This document shows, in pieces, positions 62,086 to 64,000 of a stretch of 64,000 nucleotides of DNA; position 1 is the first letter of the stretch, and each line of letters opens with the position of its first letter. A program made the position numbers and the translations under genes. The notes below the pieces were generated by a model. The model was not told the DNA's origin, did no database searches, and was given only the letters and a program-made list of their open reading frames with translations. Location: assembly GCF_001956985.1 (NCBI RefSeq), contig NZ_CP019082.1:6882001-6946000 (forward strand), read 5' to 3'. Origin of the DNA: Paludisphaera borealis (GTDB lineage: Bacteria > Planctomycetota > Planctomycetia > Isosphaerales > Isosphaeraceae).

Positions 62086-64000
62086 ATGTCGCAGACACGC
62101 GGGGCTCTGTTCCGGCTGACGCTCGGATTGGTCGTCGGGTCCGTCGCTCTGACCGTGGCCGGCCCCAGGACGGCCGACGCGGCGGTGACGCGCGAGGAGG
62201 TCGAGCGGGCGATTCGCGAGGGCGTCCGCTTCCTCATCAAGGAGCAGAAGGAGAACGGCTCCTGGCAGGATTACAACGACGGCAGGTTCAAGACGGGGGT
62301 CACGAGCCTGGTCACGCTGGCGTTGCTCACGGCCGGCGAGAAGCCCGATTCGCCGGCCATACTCAAAGCCGTCGCCTACCTGAGGGGCTTCCGCCCCGGC
62401 CAGCTCGACAGCACTTACACCATCGCGCTCCAGACGATGGTCTTCGCCGGCGTCGCCCCCGAGAAAGACGGCAACCGCATCTTGGCGAACGTCGACTGGC
62501 TCGAGCGCGCCCAGATCCGGCCCGACGCCGCCCCCTCATCGCGTGGCGCATGGCCTTATGGCATAGGCCGGCACGAAGGCGTCGACAATTCGAACTCCCA
62601 GTACGCGCTGCTGGGTCTGCACGCGGCGTCGGAGGTCGGCGCCGCCGTCAATCCGGAGGTCTGGAATCTCGCTCGATCGTATTGGCAGGGCGCCCAGCAG
62701 GCCGACGGCGGCTGGGGCTACCACTTTCGCGACCAGCACTCGACCGCCAGCATGACCGCCGCCGGCGTTTCCAGCCTGGTGATCACCGGCCTGAGGCGGT
62801 ACCAGGGCGCCGAGCACATCGAAGGCGGGACCATCCACAACTGCGGCAAGGGGGGCGATAACATCAACCTCGGGCGCGGGATCAACTGGCTGGCCAACAA
62901 CTTCTCCGTCGGCCAGAACTTCGGCCTCGGCCAGCAGTGGCGGCACTATTACTTGTACGGCCTGGAACGGGCCGGCCGGCTCGCCGGCCTCCGCTTCTTC
63001 GGCGAGCACGATTGGTATCGCGAAGGCGCGGAGAAGCTCGTCCACGAGCAAGACCGGCTCTCGGGCTTCTGGCGCGGGGGGGGAGGGGAAAGCCCGCTGC
63101 TGGCCACCAGCTTCGCCCTCCTGTTCCTGTCCAAGGGCCGCGCGCCGGTCCTGGTCAACAAGCTGGTGCACGGCCCACGGGGCGACTGGAACCACGACGT
63201 CGACGACGTCCGCAACCTCGTCAACCTCGTCTCGCAAGACTGGAAGAACCTGTTGACCTGGCAGTTCGTCAACCCCGCCGAGGCCACCGTCGAGGACATG
63301 CTCCAGGCTCCCATCGTCTTCTTCAACGGCCACGCGGAGCCGGTGTTCACCGCCGTCGGCGAACGCCGGCTCCGCGTGTACGTCGAGCAAGGGGGCTTCA
63401 TCATCGCCGACGCCTGCTGCAACAGCCCGATATTCCACGAGGGCTTCCTGAAGCTCATGAAGCGGGTCTTCCCCGAGGAGGAATACAAGCTCAAGCCGCT
63501 CTCCGACGACCACCCCGTCTGGCGCGCCAAGCACCTCCTGAGCCCGACCGCCTATCCGCTCTGGGGCATCGAGCACGGCTGCCGGACCGTGGTGATCTAC
63601 TCGCCCAAGGACCTCTCCTGCTTCTGGAACCAGCTCGAACGTTCCGAGCGCGACAAGCAAAACACCGCCATCCTCAAGGCCGCCAAGGTCGGTCAGAACA
63701 TCATCGACTACGCCACCGGCCGCGAGCTGCCCGCCGACAAGCTGATGGCCCGCGAGGTCCACGACTTCAAGGTCGACGCCCCCAAGCGCGGCGCGCTGCG
63801 GATCGCCAAGCTCGAACATCCCGGCGACTGGAACATCGCCCCGCTGGCGATCCCCAACCTGATGTCCGTGCTCAGCAAGCCCCCGTTGAACTTCGACGTC
63901 ACCATTTCCCAGAAGCCTCTCCGGCCGACCGACCCCAACCTGATCTACTACCCGCTGGTCTACGTCCACGGCCGCGCCGCGGCGTCGTTCTCCAAGGAAG
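62086..64000 (+). CDS. DUF4159 protein, tandem paralogue 2, cut by the window end
   Basis: The first 638 residues of a close paralogue of the 59651 gene, open to the right edge. It begins with the same SQTRGAL start and signal peptide after the same GGGAGGTTGGTC leader. It keeps the alpha-barrel motifs (ADGGWGYHFRDQ) and both DUF4159 units up to HGRAAASFSKE. Notable differences: a GGGGESPLL insert-like change at the VLNEDNSLV position, and a PDAAPSSRGAWPYG segment replacing PTDVVSWPGSWSYS. The gap to paralogue 1 is 110 bases. Confidence 0.88.
   Translation, partial: MSQTRGALFRLTLGLVVGSVALTVAGPRTADAAVTREEVERAIREGVRFLIKEQKENGSWQDYNDGRFKTGVTSLVTLALLTAGEKPDSPAILKAVAYLRGFRPGQLDSTYTIALQTMVFAGVAPEKDGNRILANVDWLERAQIRPDAAPSSRGAWPYGIGRHEGVDNSNSQYALLGLHAASEVGAAVNPEVWNLARSYWQGAQQADGGWGYHFRDQHSTASMTAAGVSSLVITGLRRYQGAEHIEGGTIHNCGKGGDNINLGRGINWLANNFSVGQNFGLGQQWRHYYLYGLERAGRLAGLRFFGEHDWYREGAEKLVHEQDRLSGFWRGGGGESPLLATSFALLFLSKGRAPVLVNKLVHGPRGDWNHDVDDVRNLVNLVSQDWKNLLTWQFVNPAEATVEDMLQAPIVFFNGHAEPVFTAVGERRLRVYVEQGGFIIADACCNSPIFHEGFLKLMKRVFPEEEYKLKPLSDDHPVWRAKHLLSPTAYPLWGIEHGCRTVVIYSPKDLSCFWNQLERSERDKQNTAILKAAKVGQNIIDYATGRELPADKLMAREVHDFKVDAPKRGALRIAKLEHPGDWNIAPLAIPNLMSVLSKPPLNFDVTISQKPLRPTDPNLIYYPLVYVHGRAAASFSKE

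Overview
The window is about 64 kb of GC-rich, densely coding bacterial chromosome that looks like a planctomycete, most probably of the Isosphaeraceae (Singulisphaera/Paludisphaera-like). The evidence is a combination of traits: giant FG-GAP/Ig surface proteins opening with an 'LEDRLAPA' motif, an ECF sigma factor fused to a membrane-anchored C-terminal region, a MoxR-DUF58-BatA-VWA operon next to DUF4159 proteins, a BlaI/M56 pair whose peptidase carries a long regulatory-like tail, and secreted low-complexity Ala/Pro/Tyr proteins. The species is inferred; no rRNA or marker gene settles it.

Layout. 1-8 kb is mostly housekeeping: a conserved partial gene, a PfkB kinase and a GGQ release-factor-like gene in a tight operon, a CHAD protein, three small hypotheticals, a J-domain chaperone with a MerR/HspR-like regulator, then rnpA-yidD. 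8-18.4 kb is an accessory island: Ala/Pro/Tyr-repeat secreted proteins, a secreted PKD-like protein, a caspase-fold (C14) protein with an EF-hand-like motif, an astacin-like zinc metalloprotease, and a secreted protein with a GHC/WNH motif pair. A tRNA-Ser(GGA) follows at 18.95 kb.

19-32 kb holds three giant beta-propeller/Ig proteins. The first two are tandem paralogues with homologous leaders; the third contains a nearly identical 605 bp internal repeat. A DMFase-beta-like exported protein lies between the second and third. A lipase-like hydrolase and a small gene follow. 33.4-34.5 kb is a gene-free tract with two long hairpin repeats and six copies of a GCGAACGAACCCAA element spaced about 70-100 bp. 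34.5-44 kb carries the sigma factor fusion, a GT4 glycosyltransferase, a DUF2007 protein, a PTSY-repeat protein, a GH5-like glycosidase and an O-antigen-ligase/TPR protein, which suggests exopolysaccharide work. 44-46 kb has a DUF417 (RclC-like) membrane protein and an AraC regulator.

46-57.6 kb is one long leftward block: MoxR, DUF58, BatA/VWA, a second VWA/amidotransferase-like protein that is frameshifted at a G6 run, BlaI and the M56 sensor protein. To its right, reading rightwards, are a hypothetical gene and two tandem DUF4159 paralogues, the second cut by the window edge. MoxR, DUF58, the VWA proteins and DUF4159 probably act together at the cell envelope. Most other long open frames are antisense shadows typical of GC-rich DNA.
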